64,000 bases of DNA, taken from NCBI RefSeq assembly GCF_030814475.1, contig NZ_JAUSVF010000001.1, positions 1,757,001-1,821,000 on the forward strand. Reading direction: 5' to 3'. Source of the DNA: Pararhizobium capsulatum DSM 1112. Lineage in GTDB: Bacteria > Pseudomonadota > Alphaproteobacteria > Rhizobiales > Rhizobiaceae. The position numbers and the translations under genes are program-made. Below are positions 18,839 to 27,298 of this stretch, in pieces. The notes under the pieces are model-generated. The model saw nothing but the letters and a program-made list of their open reading frames with translations, did not search any database and was not told the origin of the DNA. Numbering within the stretch: the first letter of the stretch is position 1; the number at the start of each line of letters is the position of its first letter.

Positions 18839-19189
18839 ATGCGGCTTACCTCTGAAATATTTGTTTCTGCCCTCATCCGTCGGGTGTTTTCCGCCGGCGG
18901 CTACGCTGCCGTCCTGCGCAAGGGGTCGAGCGAGGCCGGGGCGATCTTTATCCGGCAACGGACGCGACTGGGTGCCGAGAGCCTTTATGCACCGGCGCCC
19001 CAGAGCTTTTTCGTCGAAGAGGGACGGGCCGACGATCGTCTTTTCGAGTTGCGGGTGCAGGCTGACGATATGCTGCAGATCGACGGCGCGATCGAGCGCG
19101 AGGTGCGCTTCGATCCCGACTGCTGGGTCGTGGAACTCGAGGTAGACGAAATCGGCGATCTGCTGCCATTTGCCCGGCAGGATCGCTGA
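18839..19189 (+). CDS. DUF1491 family protein
   Basis: A 116-residue cytoplasmic protein beginning MRLTSEIFVSALIRRVFSAG (ATG 18839). The core GSSEAGAIFIRQRTRLGAES and FDPDCWVVELEVDEIGDLLP are characteristic of DUF1491, an alphaproteobacterial family of unknown function. It follows the peptidoglycan-binding protein by 87 bases in the same direction and ends convergent with the DUF2336 gene seven bases away. Confidence 0.85.
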   Translation: MRLTSEIFVSALIRRVFSAGGYAAVLRKGSSEAGAIFIRQRTRLGAESLYAPAPQSFFVEEGRADDRLFELRVQADDMLQIDGAIEREVRFDPDCWVVELEVDEIGDLLPFARQDR

Positions 19190-19195
19190 AGGACT

Positions 19196-20266
19196 CTATC
19201 GCCGGGCGCTCTGGCGATCGATGCGCTGGCTGCGTTGTGAACCGACATTGACCGGTTTCTGGGCTCGCGGGTCGGCGGGTCGTTCCGGGGCAAGATATGG
19301 TTGATGTTGGGCGTCGTCGTCATTCTCGCGGTCAACTGCGAGCCAGCCGAGGAGGCGCTCCCTGCACAGATCGGGTACAAGCGTGGACATCAGCATGTCG
19401 CCGCGCGTTGTCCCGCCCAGGCGCTGATCGAGATCGGGGTAGAAGGCGTGCAGCACGACACGCAGATCCGCATCCGGCATGCCGAGTGCGCGCAACGTCA
19501 TGGAAAGCTGCAGCCCGGAAACGTCGAGCAGCATGCGCTCTGCCAGATCGGAGCTGGAATTCAGGGCCGTTGCAAGCGTCGAGGCGAAGAGGTTGATTTC
19601 ACCGAGCCGGGCGAACCGGACCAGCAGCGCCTCATTAAGCGCATCGAGCGGTTCGACGGTGATCCGAGGGGGCGCTTGCGGTCGCGGCTGGGTCTTTCGC
19701 GCCAGCGCCTTGATTTCGTTCCGGAGCTTTTCTTCGCGGATGAGGGTTGTCTCCGCTTCCTGGGAGACCGGCTGCTGCTGCGGGGCTATTTCAGCTGGTG
19801 GCTCGACCGCGGCAGGTTCGTCGCTGGCGAGAGGAACATGTGGCATGGCCGCAGCCGACTGGCGGCGATCAACAAGGGCATCAACCAGCCTGACGGAGAG
19901 ATTATCGCGCCGCGCGATGGCCGTCGCGTGTGCCGTGCTCTGGTTCTGGACGATCTGCAGCAGGACCGCATCATCGATGGTCGGTGCGCGGGTCAGGAAG
20001 ATCGCCGCAATACCGATCGGGGCGCTACCGATCTGGAGGGCGACGGTGGCGGGCACATGGGGGCAGCGGGACAGGGCGGCCGCAGCCTGCCGGCGAGCCT
20101 CGTCGCTCGATGTTTCGAAAAGCGGATGAAAAAGCTCGGCGAACTGATGCAGGTCGGATTTGCGGGGATGACGCAGGCTTTCGAAGCTGGTGACGGTGGC
20201 CAATAGAACAATGTCTTTGCGCCGTCCGACTCCAGGACTCTCCAATTCGCGAAACCGCTCCGACAC
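19196..20266 (-). CDS. DUF2336 family protein
   Basis: About 356 residues. The start is taken at GTG 20264-20266 (VSERFRELESPGVGRRKDIV), with AGAGTGGG upstream; an open frame extends further but without family similarity. The HEAT-like alpha-helical start (VLLATVTSFESLRHPRKSDL) is the DUF2336 hallmark. The middle (about 190-230) is a charged Pro/Gln linker, followed by a helical domain containing FARLGEINLFASTLATALNS. DUF2336 proteins are alphaproteobacterial and functionally uncharacterised; the Asn/Arg-rich C-terminus is not conserved. Confidence 0.75.
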   Translation of the reverse strand: MSERFRELESPGVGRRKDIVLLATVTSFESLRHPRKSDLHQFAELFHPLFETSSDEARRQAAAALSRCPHVPATVALQIGSAPIGIAAIFLTRAPTIDDAVLLQIVQNQSTAHATAIARRDNLSVRLVDALVDRRQSAAAMPHVPLASDEPAAVEPPAEIAPQQQPVSQEAETTLIREEKLRNEIKALARKTQPRPQAPPRITVEPLDALNEALLVRFARLGEINLFASTLATALNSSSDLAERMLLDVSGLQLSMTLRALGMPDADLRVVLHAFYPDLDQRLGGTTRGDMLMSTLVPDLCRERLLGWLAVDRENDDDAQHQPYLAPERPADPRAQKPVNVGSQRSQRIDRQSARR

Positions 20267-20588
20267 GAACACACCCACTCTTACGCAACACCACAAATCC
20301 GGCAGGGCCGGATGCGCAACGACGAGGGTTCTGGATATCCGATGGAGGATCGGTAGGCAGTCTTCCCGCATGGTTGCCGCACAAACCCACGCTACGTCGT
20401 CATGGTTAATATCCGGTTTACTGTTAGGGCAGTTGTGTCGTTTCGCGACGATCTGTTTGTGGAGGAGACTTTCAAATATCCCCGGGGGGGTATCGGTGAA
20501 ACCGACCACATATCAAAAGGAAAATACATGAAGGGCGGCCAGGGCCGCCCTTCAAACTTTCAATGCTTTTGGCGAATGCGTCATACAA
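20267..20588 (-). promoter_or_regulatory. Upstream region of DUF2336 gene with a CtrA-like site
   Basis: The stretch holds TAAA-N7-TTAAC on the minus strand (bases 20405-20420 on plus), one mismatch from the CtrA consensus TTAA-N7-TTAAC, about 140 bases before the DUF2336 start. A CCCCGGGGGGG run occurs at 20480-20490. The part beyond 20529 is a terminator listed separately. No gene is seen. Confidence 0.35.
20530..20553 (-). terminator. Probable terminator of the SH3/RD-repeat gene
   Basis: GAAGGGCGG pairs with CCGCCCTTC around a six-base loop. On the minus strand, downstream of the stop at 20589, it is followed by ATGTATTTTCC. The stem is strong and the tail only moderately T-rich. Confidence 0.6.
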
Positions 20589-21407
20589 TCACGGGCAATT
20601 TTCCTGGCCAGGAGCGCAACGACGGCGACCATCATGGCCTCCACCAAAGGGGTTGAGAATACTGTCCAGGGTCTCCTGCTTTATGCGGTCGTCTTCACGC
20701 TGCCGGTTGTCATCGCGATTGCGATCGCGGTCCTTGTTGCGATCACGATCCTTGTTGCGATCACGATCTCGGGATTGTTCCCGGTCTTGTTCTCGCGGCC
20801 GATCTCGCGCTTGCTCGCGGTCTCGCTCGCGCTGTCTGTCTCGGGCCTGCTCCTGATCTTGCTCGCGCTGTCGGTCTCTTGCCTGCTGTTCGCGTTCACG
20901 TTCACGGTCCCATGCCTGTTCACGGTCCCTGTTGTTGCGATCCCGGTCCCTGTCGCGACCAAATTGGTCTTGATTACGGTCTCGGTTTCGGTCGCGATCG
21001 TAACGATCAGGGCCGCGGTCCCAGCGGTCTCGTTCGCGATAGAAGGGGCGGTCCTGGTAGTAGCGATCCCAATAGTTTCCGACCGAGAAAGTCACGGCAG
21101 GAATGCCGAGGGGGCGGTAATAGCGGGGTTCCAGATAGACGCGGTTCTGCTGGTAGACGGTCTGGACGTATCGCCCGGCGACCCAGCCTCGGCCATTGTA
21201 GAAGGAAACGTCGCACCACGGCAGATCGGCCAGGCAGCCATGGATTTCGATGGGTGCGCCTGCGGGGATGACGGTCACGGCAGGGTAGGCTGTGCTTGGT
21301 CCGGAGCGCATGTTGACGTTCGCCGTTGCATAGCCCTCGGCTGCCTCTGCAAGACCGGGGCTCAAGCCCGCCACGAGCGTCATGGCTCCTAAGAGTATTT
21401 TCTTCAC
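20589..21407 (-). CDS. Secreted SH3-domain protein with long Arg/Asp dipeptide-repeat tail
   Basis: A 272-residue protein from GTG 21405-21407, which has GGAGAAA four bases upstream. VKKILLGAMTLVAGLSPGLA plus EAA is a signal peptide. Residues about 25-90 form a bacterial SH3 (SH3_3) domain: YATANVNMRSGPSTAYPAVT, then CLADLPWCDVSFYNGRGWVA with two Cys. The C-terminal 150 residues are low-complexity, alternating Arg with Asp, Glu, Gln and Asn (blocks such as DRDRNKDRDRNKDRDRNRDD). Related rhizobial proteins have the same SH3 head with shorter tails. It should lie in the periplasm; the tail is likely disordered and repeat-expanded. Confidence 0.8.
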   Translation of the reverse strand: MKKILLGAMTLVAGLSPGLAEAAEGYATANVNMRSGPSTAYPAVTVIPAGAPIEIHGCLADLPWCDVSFYNGRGWVAGRYVQTVYQQNRVYLEPRYYRPLGIPAVTFSVGNYWDRYYQDRPFYRERDRWDRGPDRYDRDRNRDRNQDQFGRDRDRDRNNRDREQAWDREREREQQARDRQREQDQEQARDRQRERDREQARDRPREQDREQSRDRDRNKDRDRNKDRDRNRDDNRQREDDRIKQETLDSILNPFGGGHDGRRRCAPGQENCP

Positions 21408-21702
21408 TGAATTTCTCCGAATGTATTTTCTTGGGTGGTTCCAGTCATCCCTCATCGATCCTTGTTTCCTTGAGATCGACACGTCGCAACGAAGTTCTTG
21501 TTTTTGTGTTTTTTTTGAGATCGCACCTTCGGTTTTTGGACTTTGCGTGCGACCGGCGGATTGATAACGTCGAATGGCTTTCTTCGTTCCAGGGCGGCCG
21601 GATTTCGCCGATCCCGCACTGGAACCAAATTCGTTCACGTCGCGTTTTAGAGCGGAGAACATCCGGTCCAATCAGCCGGTCCAATCACAAGGAGCTTTCA
21701 TC

Positions 21703-21993
21703 ATGGTCGAAAAGAAATTCGCTGCAGTTCCCAATGAAGCCAAGGTCGAGGCCGATATCGACGCGACGGTGGCGCGCGCCGAACTCGATAGCCAGATCGC
21801 AGATCTGCGCGCTGAAATCGCACGCCTGACGGACTCGATTTCCGCGATCGGGAGCGGCGCGAAGGCCGTGGCTCAGTCTGAAGTCGAAGTTCTTGTCGAG
21901 AGAGCACGTGAAAGAGTGCGTGAAGAGCCCGTGACTACGCTTCTGGCCGTGGCAGGTTTTTCTTTCGTGCTCGGTCTTCTGGCCCGTCGTTGA
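21703..21993 (+). CDS. Small membrane-anchored coiled-coil protein, YqjD/ElaB (DUF883)-like
   Basis: A 96-residue protein from ATG 21703 with AAGGAG upstream. The first 70 residues are helical and charged (LDSQIADLRAEIARLTDSIS predicts a coiled coil). The end, REEPVTTLLAVAGFSFVLGL plus LARR, is a C-terminal membrane anchor preceded by the VREEP motif seen in ribosome-associated YqjD/ElaB/DUF883 proteins. A ribosome-hibernation role is known for the enteric relatives only. A direct repeat CCGGTCCAATCA occurs twice just upstream (about 21663-21686). Confidence 0.65.
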   Translation: MVEKKFAAVPNEAKVEADIDATVARAELDSQIADLRAEIARLTDSISAIGSGAKAVAQSEVEVLVERARERVREEPVTTLLAVAGFSFVLGLLARR

Positions 21994-22005
21994 TTACGAT
22001 TTCGT

Positions 22006-22039
22006 GATCTACGCTGTTCCATCCGGAACAGCGTAGATC
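22006..22039 (+). terminator. Perfect 15-bp hairpin after the DUF883-like gene
   Basis: GATCTACGCTGTTCC, four-base loop ATCC, then GGAACAGCGTAGATC: every base pairs. It lies 12 bases after the stop at 21993. There is no T tract, so it may act as an mRNA-stabilising end or factor-assisted terminator. Confidence 0.6.
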
Positions 22040-22139
22040 CGAAAGTTGGATATACTGGCGCTCACATACGCGTTAATCTGTTGGCTCGTTCGTGACATTC
22101 GGGTCGCGATCGGTGGGCAGATCGGTGGTGAAAGTTACT

Positions 22140-22183
22140 GCATAATTCCTTAAATCGGAATCGGTTTAAGGGGGGAATTGTGC
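22140..22183. repeat. Palindromic intergenic repeat (REP-like)
   Basis: The core CCTTAAATCGGAATCGGTTTAAGG is split here as CCTTAAA and TTTAAGG arms around TCGGAATCGG. It lies inside outer arms GCATAATTCC and GGAATTGTGC (one mismatch). I recognise this as a palindrome that recurs between genes in Rhizobium/Agrobacterium genomes, but copy number cannot be tested within this window. Confidence 0.5.
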
Positions 22184-22285
22184 GGGTGGTATAAGGTGCT
22201 ACAGCGAAACTTGGTGCGTCGTATATGACACACCGCGCTGTGGTGTATGTGGGGTTGCCTATCGCTAATCCTAGGGTTTTGACCG

Positions 22286-22301
22286 TTAATGCGCTGTTAA
22301 C
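22286..22301 (+). promoter_or_regulatory. Perfect CtrA full binding site
   Basis: TTAATGCGCTGTTAAC equals the CtrA consensus TTAA-N7-TTAAC at every defined position. It sits in the 520-base interval between the DUF883-like gene and the 58-residue gene, 215 bases before the latter. No other perfect copy was noticed in the window. Confidence 0.55.
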
Positions 22302-22515
22302 TATCGTATGGCTCAATCATGGCGCAGGTGAAACAGAACGCTGGATGACCTCGGTGGCCCGTTTGTGGGTGGCATGACAATCCGGAATGGTCCGGGAAAA
22401 GGAGCAGACACGAGAAAGACGCAGATGGTCCGGAAGGATTGTGCGTTGGCCCTTACGGGGGCAGGGTGAAATTTGTACGGTAGTTCATCCGTCTCAATTC
22501 CCTATGGAGATGAGA

Positions 22516-22692
22516 ATGGCAGACATCATACGCATTGAGGAGCGCCTTCCGCGCTTTGCGCGAAGGATGCCCACGGATGTAGCGACCAAGGCCGAAATCC
22601 TTCTGTTCACGGGCATTCGCTACGAGCGGCTGGATAAGACGGAAACAGTTGAACTCGATTCGCCCGTTAAAACCGGCGGCAAGAAACACTGA
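22516..22692 (+). CDS. Small conserved hypothetical protein (58 aa)
   Basis: ATG 22516 is preceded by GGAGATGAGA. The product MADIIRIEERLPRFARRMPT continues with DVATKAEILLFTGIRYERLD and ends in a Lys-rich tail. I recognise similar short proteins in Rhizobiaceae but know no function. The Met-Ala-Asp-Ile-Ile-Arg start and the ILLFTGIRYER strand suggest a compact cytoplasmic fold. The long upstream interval contains the CtrA site and the palindromic repeat. Confidence 0.65.
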   Translation: MADIIRIEERLPRFARRMPTDVATKAEILLFTGIRYERLDKTETVELDSPVKTGGKKH

Positions 22693-22815
22693 CAAGACCC
22701 CAAAAGCCGAGATTCGGCTTTTCGGCAATGGGCAACGTCTTTCAATAACATCGATCTCTGCTTCGCAGAGCAGGTCAGCGTTATACTTGACGTGCGTTCT
22801 GTCCACGGAGTTCCG

Positions 22816-23361
22816 CTAGCGTCGCAATGGCTCGCAGCTGGATTCTGACAGGAAATTTCTCGCAATTTCCTCGTAGCTTGTCGTCGGCGCGAGCGCGCGC
22901 AAAACGGCGTAGCCATCTTCCCCCGCCATCTCGACCATAATCGACTGCGCCAGGTTCTCGCTGGGCGTCTTGCGCAGTTCCACAAGCTGGATCGGTGTTG
23001 CCATGACCAAATCCAGATTGCCGTTTACGGCGGTCTGGTCGTTCATCGAGAAAACCTCATTGGAATTCTCGTCATAGATCACCAAGAACCAGAGAGGCAC
23101 ACGGCCTCGCGCGACGAAGCGGGCCGGACCGCCGCTGACGGAGAAGGCGCAGACGGCGACGCGCAGATAAGGATCATCATTGGAGAGGCCCGTCTGTCCG
23201 GGATCGTTCGAGAGGGCAAAGAAACTGTCCATCTCGAAAAGCCCGAGGACGCGGCTATAGGCGTCCTTTCCGGTAAATTGCGGCAGCGCCAGAATGATGA
23301 CGATATGAAGCAGGGCGGCGCCCACAAGGCCGGCAACGACCGCAAACAAAACCCTATACAT
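22816..23361 (-). CDS. DUF1254-related membrane-anchored protein
   Basis: A 181-residue protein with an N-terminal membrane anchor (MYRVLFAVVAGLVGAALLHI). The remainder contains DPYLRVAVCAFSVSGGPARF and GRVPLWFLVIYDENSNEVFS, as in the short rhizobial DUF1254 proteins that always accompany a DUF1214 partner. Its start overlaps the end of the DUF1214 gene (23354) by eight bases, so the two are co-translated. The function is unknown; both halves probably face the periplasm. Confidence 0.75.
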   Translation of the reverse strand: MYRVLFAVVAGLVGAALLHIVIILALPQFTGKDAYSRVLGLFEMDSFFALSNDPGQTGLSNDDPYLRVAVCAFSVSGGPARFVARGRVPLWFLVIYDENSNEVFSMNDQTAVNGNLDLVMATPIQLVELRKTPSENLAQSIMVEMAGEDGYAVLRALAPTTSYEEIARNFLSESSCEPLRR

Positions 23362-23941
23362 TGCCGCACCCCGTCTTGACGACCTTCGGCATAGCCAGAT
23401 CGATCACACCGGAAGAGCCGGCCGCGGGAGTGTCCAGCAGCGTCAGGACCATTTTGAACGCGCCGATGCGCGGGACGGCCAGCCAGTTGTCCGGCCGAGC
23501 CACGGGCGATACGTGGATGATGAAGGAAGTGTCCCGTTTGCGAAGGACCGTCCATGCGTTGATGGCGCCGGGCAAGTCGGCGCTCGGCCGCAAGGGGATA
23601 TCCCCTGTTGTTGCCGTGTAGAGCGTCCAGAAGCGCGCCGGCGGGGTCGTGCCCACAATATCGTAGGAGCAGGCGGTGGTCAGCGTGTCGCCATTGTCAT
23701 CCTTGGCAGCCGTGAACTGCAAGCCTTCCGCGCCGCCATAGAGCAGTTTTCCCGCCCGCGCGCGGTGTGCCTTCGCGTAAGGGTCGGTATCCGCCGTCTG
23801 GGCATTCGGAAAGGCAACCCACGGGCCGAGCGCAATCGCCCCGAAGCCGATCGTCGCCTTCAACGCCGAGACGGCGGAAAGGATACCGACACCGAAGGTG
23901 ATCGAAAGGGCGAGGGCGACGAGGAGAGGAATGCGGAACAC
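23354..23941 (-). CDS. DUF1214 family protein
   Basis: A 195-residue protein with an N-terminal signal anchor (PLLVALALSITFGVGILSAV). It contains WTLYTATTGDIPLRPSADLP and NAWTVLRKRDTSFIIHVSPV, the DUF1214 beta-sandwich core, which also forms the C-terminus of large DUF1254/DUF1214 proteins. It is the first gene of a two-gene unit with the DUF1254-related protein and lies 37 bases beyond the penicillin-binding protein stop, in the same direction. Confidence 0.8.
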   Translation of the reverse strand: MFRIPLLVALALSITFGVGILSAVSALKATIGFGAIALGPWVAFPNAQTADTDPYAKAHRARAGKLLYGGAEGLQFTAAKDDNGDTLTTACSYDIVGTTPPARFWTLYTATTGDIPLRPSADLPGAINAWTVLRKRDTSFIIHVSPVARPDNWLAVPRIGAFKMVLTLLDTPAAGSSGVIDLAMPKVVKTGCGNV

Positions 23942-23977
23942 GAGATTTACCGGATGAGGGGTCGAAGGGCGAGGCGC

Positions 23978-26182
23978 TCAGTTGCTTGCGGCATCGACAG
24001 GCTCCGTGCTGGCGTTTTGGATGGTCGGGCGCATTTCAATCTCCGCGACCTTTCCGGTGGCCGACGCCTTGAGCGGGGGAGCCGTGTCGAATTTTTCGCC
24101 CAGCGATTTCAGGAGGCGGGTGACCTCGGCCGAGAGTGAGCGGGGACGTATGAGCGGCGGCAGCGCGTTTTCATCCGGCTTGGCATTGGCGGCAACCGGC
24201 TTTTCCGCCTTGGGATCGGGCAGCGGGTTTTCGATGCCGGGGATGGCGCGGTGTTCGATGCCTTGCTCGGCGTAATCCATCAGGCGTTTGAAGGCCATGG
24301 CGGGCAGCGAGCCGCCTGTCATGTTGTTGGTCGATGTATAGTCGTCGTTCCCGAACCAGACGGCGGTGGTGTAGTCGCCGGTGAAGCCGACGAACCACGC
24401 ATCACGGTAAGCCTGGGTGGTGCCGGTCTTGCCGCCCATGACGATGCCGTGATCGAGGGCGGCCTTGCGCGCGGTGCCTATGATCGGGATCTGGGTCAGC
24501 ATGTAGTTCATCGAGGCATTGGCCTGTTCGGTCAGCACCCGCTTGGCGGGCGGAGCGTCGCGGCCGAAATCGTAGAGAATATCGCCGTCATAATTCAGGA
24601 TCTGGCTGATGCCGTGGCGGCGTGACTGCATGCCACCCGCCGGGAAGACGGCATAGGCCGTGGCCTGATCGAGGACCGTGACCTCGGACGTACCGAGCGG
24701 CATGGTCTTGTCGGTACGGATGGGCGTCTCGACGCCCATCTTCTTGGCCGTTGCGGCGATGATTTCCGTGCCGAGTTCCTCCTTGGCGAGGCGTACGGGA
24801 ACGGTGTTGATCGACTTGGCAATCGCGGTCAGAAGCGTGATGCGGCCGGCATAGCTACGGCCGTAGTTCTGCGGCGACCAGCCACGCCAGGTGATCGGCG
24901 CATCGCTGATCAGCGAATCCGGCTTGAACCCCTTCTCCATCGCAGCGGAGTAAGTGTAGACCTTGAAGGAGGAGCCCGGCTGGCGCAACGCCTTGGTCGC
25001 GCGGTTAAACTGGCTTTCGCCATAATCCCGGCCACCAACCATGGCGCGCACACCGCCACCGTTTTCGACCATGACCATGGCACCCTGCTTGACCTTGTAG
25101 CTTTCGCCATATTGCCGGAGGCTGGATTCCAGAGACTCTTCGGCTGCCTGCTGCAGGCCCATGTCGATGGTGGTGCGCACGATCAGCGAATGCTGGGCGA
25201 ACGGAGCGGCGATGCGCTGGACTTCGTCAAAGGCCCAATCGAGGAAGAAATCGGGCGCGCGAACCTGGGCGCGATCGACCACCGTTGCCGGATTGAGGCG
25301 GGCGGCGATCACCTGGCCCTCGGTCATCAGGCCGCCCTGGACGAGATTGGTCAGAACTTCGTTGGCGCGGGCGCGGGCGGCGGGCAGGTTGACGTGCGGG
25401 GCATAGCGGGCCGGGGCCTTGAACAGGCCCGCGAGCATGGCGCTTTCGGCCAGATTGATATCGGTGATGTTCTTGCCGAAATAGAACTGGGAGGCTGCGG
25501 CTGCGCCAAACGTGCCGCCGCCCATATAGGCGCGGTCGAGATAGAGCCGCAGGATTTCCTTTTTCGACAGGTTGCATTCCAGCCAGACGGCGAGGAAGGC
25601 TTCCTTGATCTTGCGCTCGATGGTGCGTTCGTTCGACAGGAACAGGTTCTTCGCAAGCTGCTGGGTGAGTGTCGAGCCGCCCTGGACGACACCGCCGGCC
25701 TGGGCGTTGATGGTCATGGCGCGGGCGAGGCCTAAGAAATCAATGCCGTAGTGATCGAAGAAGCGCCGGTCTTCGGTGGCGAGCACGGCCTTGATCAGCG
25801 TATCCGGCAATTCGTCGATGGGCACCGAATCCTCGTGGATGATGCCGCGGTGGCCGATCTCGTTGCCGTAGCGATCAAGGAAAGTGACCGCGAAATCGCT
25901 TTGCGCCCGCCAGTTGCCCGTGGTCTCGTCGAAGGCGGGAAGAGCGAGCGCCAGGAGCAGCACGGAGCCGACCGTGCCCCAGGTCATGCCTTCGCCGAGG
26001 ATTTCGAACAGCACCTTCTTCCATCCGCGCGTGCGAAAACGGCGGAAGAAGATGGTGATGTCTTCCCACCAGACGGCGAGGCGGAAGCCGGCATTCCACA
26101 CCGTCGAATCGATCCAGGAATCGATGCGCAGCAGGATATGGCGCTTCTTGCGAGGGGCTTCCTCCGGGATTTCTTCCTGCAC
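23978..26182 (-). CDS. Class A penicillin-binding protein (PBP1A/1C-type transglycosylase-transpeptidase)
   Basis: A 734-residue bifunctional cell-wall synthase. The cytoplasmic N-terminus is basic, with one membrane helix at about 68-88. The glycosyltransferase domain has ATEDRRFFDHYGIDFLGLAR (catalytic Glu) and GGSTLTQQLAKNLFLSNERT. The transpeptidase domain has RQPGSSFKVYTYS (active Ser in SSFK, about 404), SIN (about 460) and GGKTGTTQAYRDAW (about 584). The C-terminal 80 residues are Pro/Ala-rich. It polymerises and crosslinks peptidoglycan in the periplasm. It is probably transcribed with the DUF1214/DUF1254 pair behind it. Confidence 0.95.
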   Translation of the reverse strand: MQEEIPEEAPRKKRHILLRIDSWIDSTVWNAGFRLAVWWEDITIFFRRFRTRGWKKVLFEILGEGMTWGTVGSVLLLALALPAFDETTGNWRAQSDFAVTFLDRYGNEIGHRGIIHEDSVPIDELPDTLIKAVLATEDRRFFDHYGIDFLGLARAMTINAQAGGVVQGGSTLTQQLAKNLFLSNERTIERKIKEAFLAVWLECNLSKKEILRLYLDRAYMGGGTFGAAAASQFYFGKNITDINLAESAMLAGLFKAPARYAPHVNLPAARARANEVLTNLVQGGLMTEGQVIAARLNPATVVDRAQVRAPDFFLDWAFDEVQRIAAPFAQHSLIVRTTIDMGLQQAAEESLESSLRQYGESYKVKQGAMVMVENGGGVRAMVGGRDYGESQFNRATKALRQPGSSFKVYTYSAAMEKGFKPDSLISDAPITWRGWSPQNYGRSYAGRITLLTAIAKSINTVPVRLAKEELGTEIIAATAKKMGVETPIRTDKTMPLGTSEVTVLDQATAYAVFPAGGMQSRRHGISQILNYDGDILYDFGRDAPPAKRVLTEQANASMNYMLTQIPIIGTARKAALDHGIVMGGKTGTTQAYRDAWFVGFTGDYTTAVWFGNDDYTSTNNMTGGSLPAMAFKRLMDYAEQGIEHRAIPGIENPLPDPKAEKPVAANAKPDENALPPLIRPRSLSAEVTRLLKSLGEKFDTAPPLKASATGKVAEIEMRPTIQNASTEPVDAASN

Positions 26183-26335
26183 GGTCTGAACGTCCTGATC
26201 GCTTCAAGTCACGGGCATTCACGCCCTGATATTTGCACGGCGCGGGTTTCCAATCTACGCCGGTATCGGTAAACAGCCTTAAAAAACCGGCAATCTTTTG
26301 TAGACTGTCGGCTGAATTCCTCAAAAAGAAGATTG

Positions 26336-26830
26336 ATGATGATGGGGGCCGAGCCCTTCTGGAAAACGAAATCGCTTGCCGAGATGTCAGCCACGGAGTG
26401 GGAAAGCCTCTGTGACGGCTGCGGGCTCTGTTGTCTCAACAAGCTGGAAGACTGGGACACCGGCGAAATCGCCTGGACCAATATCGGCTGCACGCTGCTC
26501 GACGGCGAGAGCTGTCGCTGTCGAGACTACCCGAACCGGCAAGCGACCGTGCCGGACTGTCTGCAGTTGACGCCGGAGATGGTGGCCGAGCTTTCCTGGC
26601 TGCCGCCGACCTGCGGCTACCGGCTCGTTCGCGACGGACACGATCTTTACTGGTGGCATCCGCTGGTTTCCGGTGATCCGGATACGGTGCATGTAGCCGG
26701 GATTTCGGCGCGCGGGCGGACTGTCAGCGAGGATGATGTCGATATTGATGACTATGAGGAATATCTGGTGGAGTGGCCGTTGACGGTGGGTGAGGAGAGC
26801 CGGGCGAGGGGGCCGGCGGAGAAGGCTTGA
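26336..26830 (+). CDS. YcgN/UPF0260 family cysteine-cluster protein
   Basis: About 164 residues; three consecutive ATGs (26336, 26339, 26342) follow AAGAAGA and the exact start is open. The motif [15 protein letters not shown], then [18 protein letters not shown] and VPDC, gives eight conserved Cys as in the CxxCxxCC (PF03692) zinc- or iron-chelating family. [20 protein letters not shown] is the UPF0260 signature. The gene is divergent from the penicillin-binding protein gene. Biochemical role unknown. Confidence 0.88.
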   Translation: MMMGAEPFWKTKSLAEMSATEWESLCDGCGLCCLNKLEDWDTGEIAWTNIGCTLLDGESCRCRDYPNRQATVPDCLQLTPEMVAELSWLPPTCGYRLVRDGHDLYWWHPLVSGDPDTVHVAGISARGRTVSEDDVDIDDYEEYLVEWPLTVGEESRARGPAEKA

Positions 26831-26843
26831 GGGCAGGGCATCT

Positions 26844-27173
26844 TCACGCTTCCACTTGCTGCAGGTCCCGTGGCGCGACGTTGCGCCAGGCGGTTTCCAT
26901 CACACTGCCGATGATGTCTTCCTCGGCATCGGTGAAATAGACGGAGGTCCAGCCTTTTATGCCCCAGCCGCCCGGGGCGGCGTTGCAGAGGCCGGGTTCG
27001 GTTTCCAGGAGGAAACGCTGCTGGTCAGGCGTGAACTTGAAGACGGCGCGGCCGGGTTCGGGCAGGCTCATGAAGATGCGCTTGCCGACGCGGAAATCGC
27101 GTTTGCCGAAATGGGCGCTTTCAATCGCCCCGGGCAGGCTCAAGGCCCGCCTTTCCAGATCTTCCGTTCTCAT
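26844..27173 (-). CDS. MmcQ/YjbR family protein
   Basis: A 109-residue single-domain protein of the CyaY-like-fold MmcQ/YjbR family (PF04237). It has LERRALSLPGAIESAHFGKR, then FRVGKRIFMSLPEPGRAVFK and a C-terminal GGWGIKGWTSVYFTDAEEDI. This fold is taken to bind DNA or act as a phosphotransfer-related module, without a firm function. It ends convergent with the YcgN gene (14-base gap). Its upstream side borders the promoter region of the GTA-like cluster. Confidence 0.88.
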   Translation of the reverse strand: MRTEDLERRALSLPGAIESAHFGKRDFRVGKRIFMSLPEPGRAVFKFTPDQQRFLLETEPGLCNAAPGGWGIKGWTSVYFTDAEEDIIGSVMETAWRNVAPRDLQQVEA

Positions 27174-27222
27174 ATTAGCAGGGTAACATGGATCGCCATC
27201 TGTGCAACGAAAAGAAAATTTC

Positions 27223-27271
27223 CCTAATTAGGAAAATAATCCTTGACGCCGTAACGGTGCTTTGATAGGGT
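27223..27271 (+). promoter_or_regulatory. Putative promoter and operator of the GTA-like cluster
   Basis: A perfect 10-base palindrome CCTAATTAGG (27223-27232) lies before TTGACG (27243-27248), which is 17 bases from TAGGGT (27266-27271), a sigma70-like pair with a poor -10. The placement just before the first cluster gene makes it the best promoter candidate; the palindrome may bind a regulator. Confidence 0.35.
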
Positions 27272-27298
27272 TATGGCACAGTCGGAAAAGTGCGGGTG

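Noticed and set aside
20690..21020. Repetitive GATCGCGATC-rich DNA that looked like a possible CRISPR or satellite
   Set aside because: The repeats are coding (Arg/Asp tail), irregular, and without spacers.
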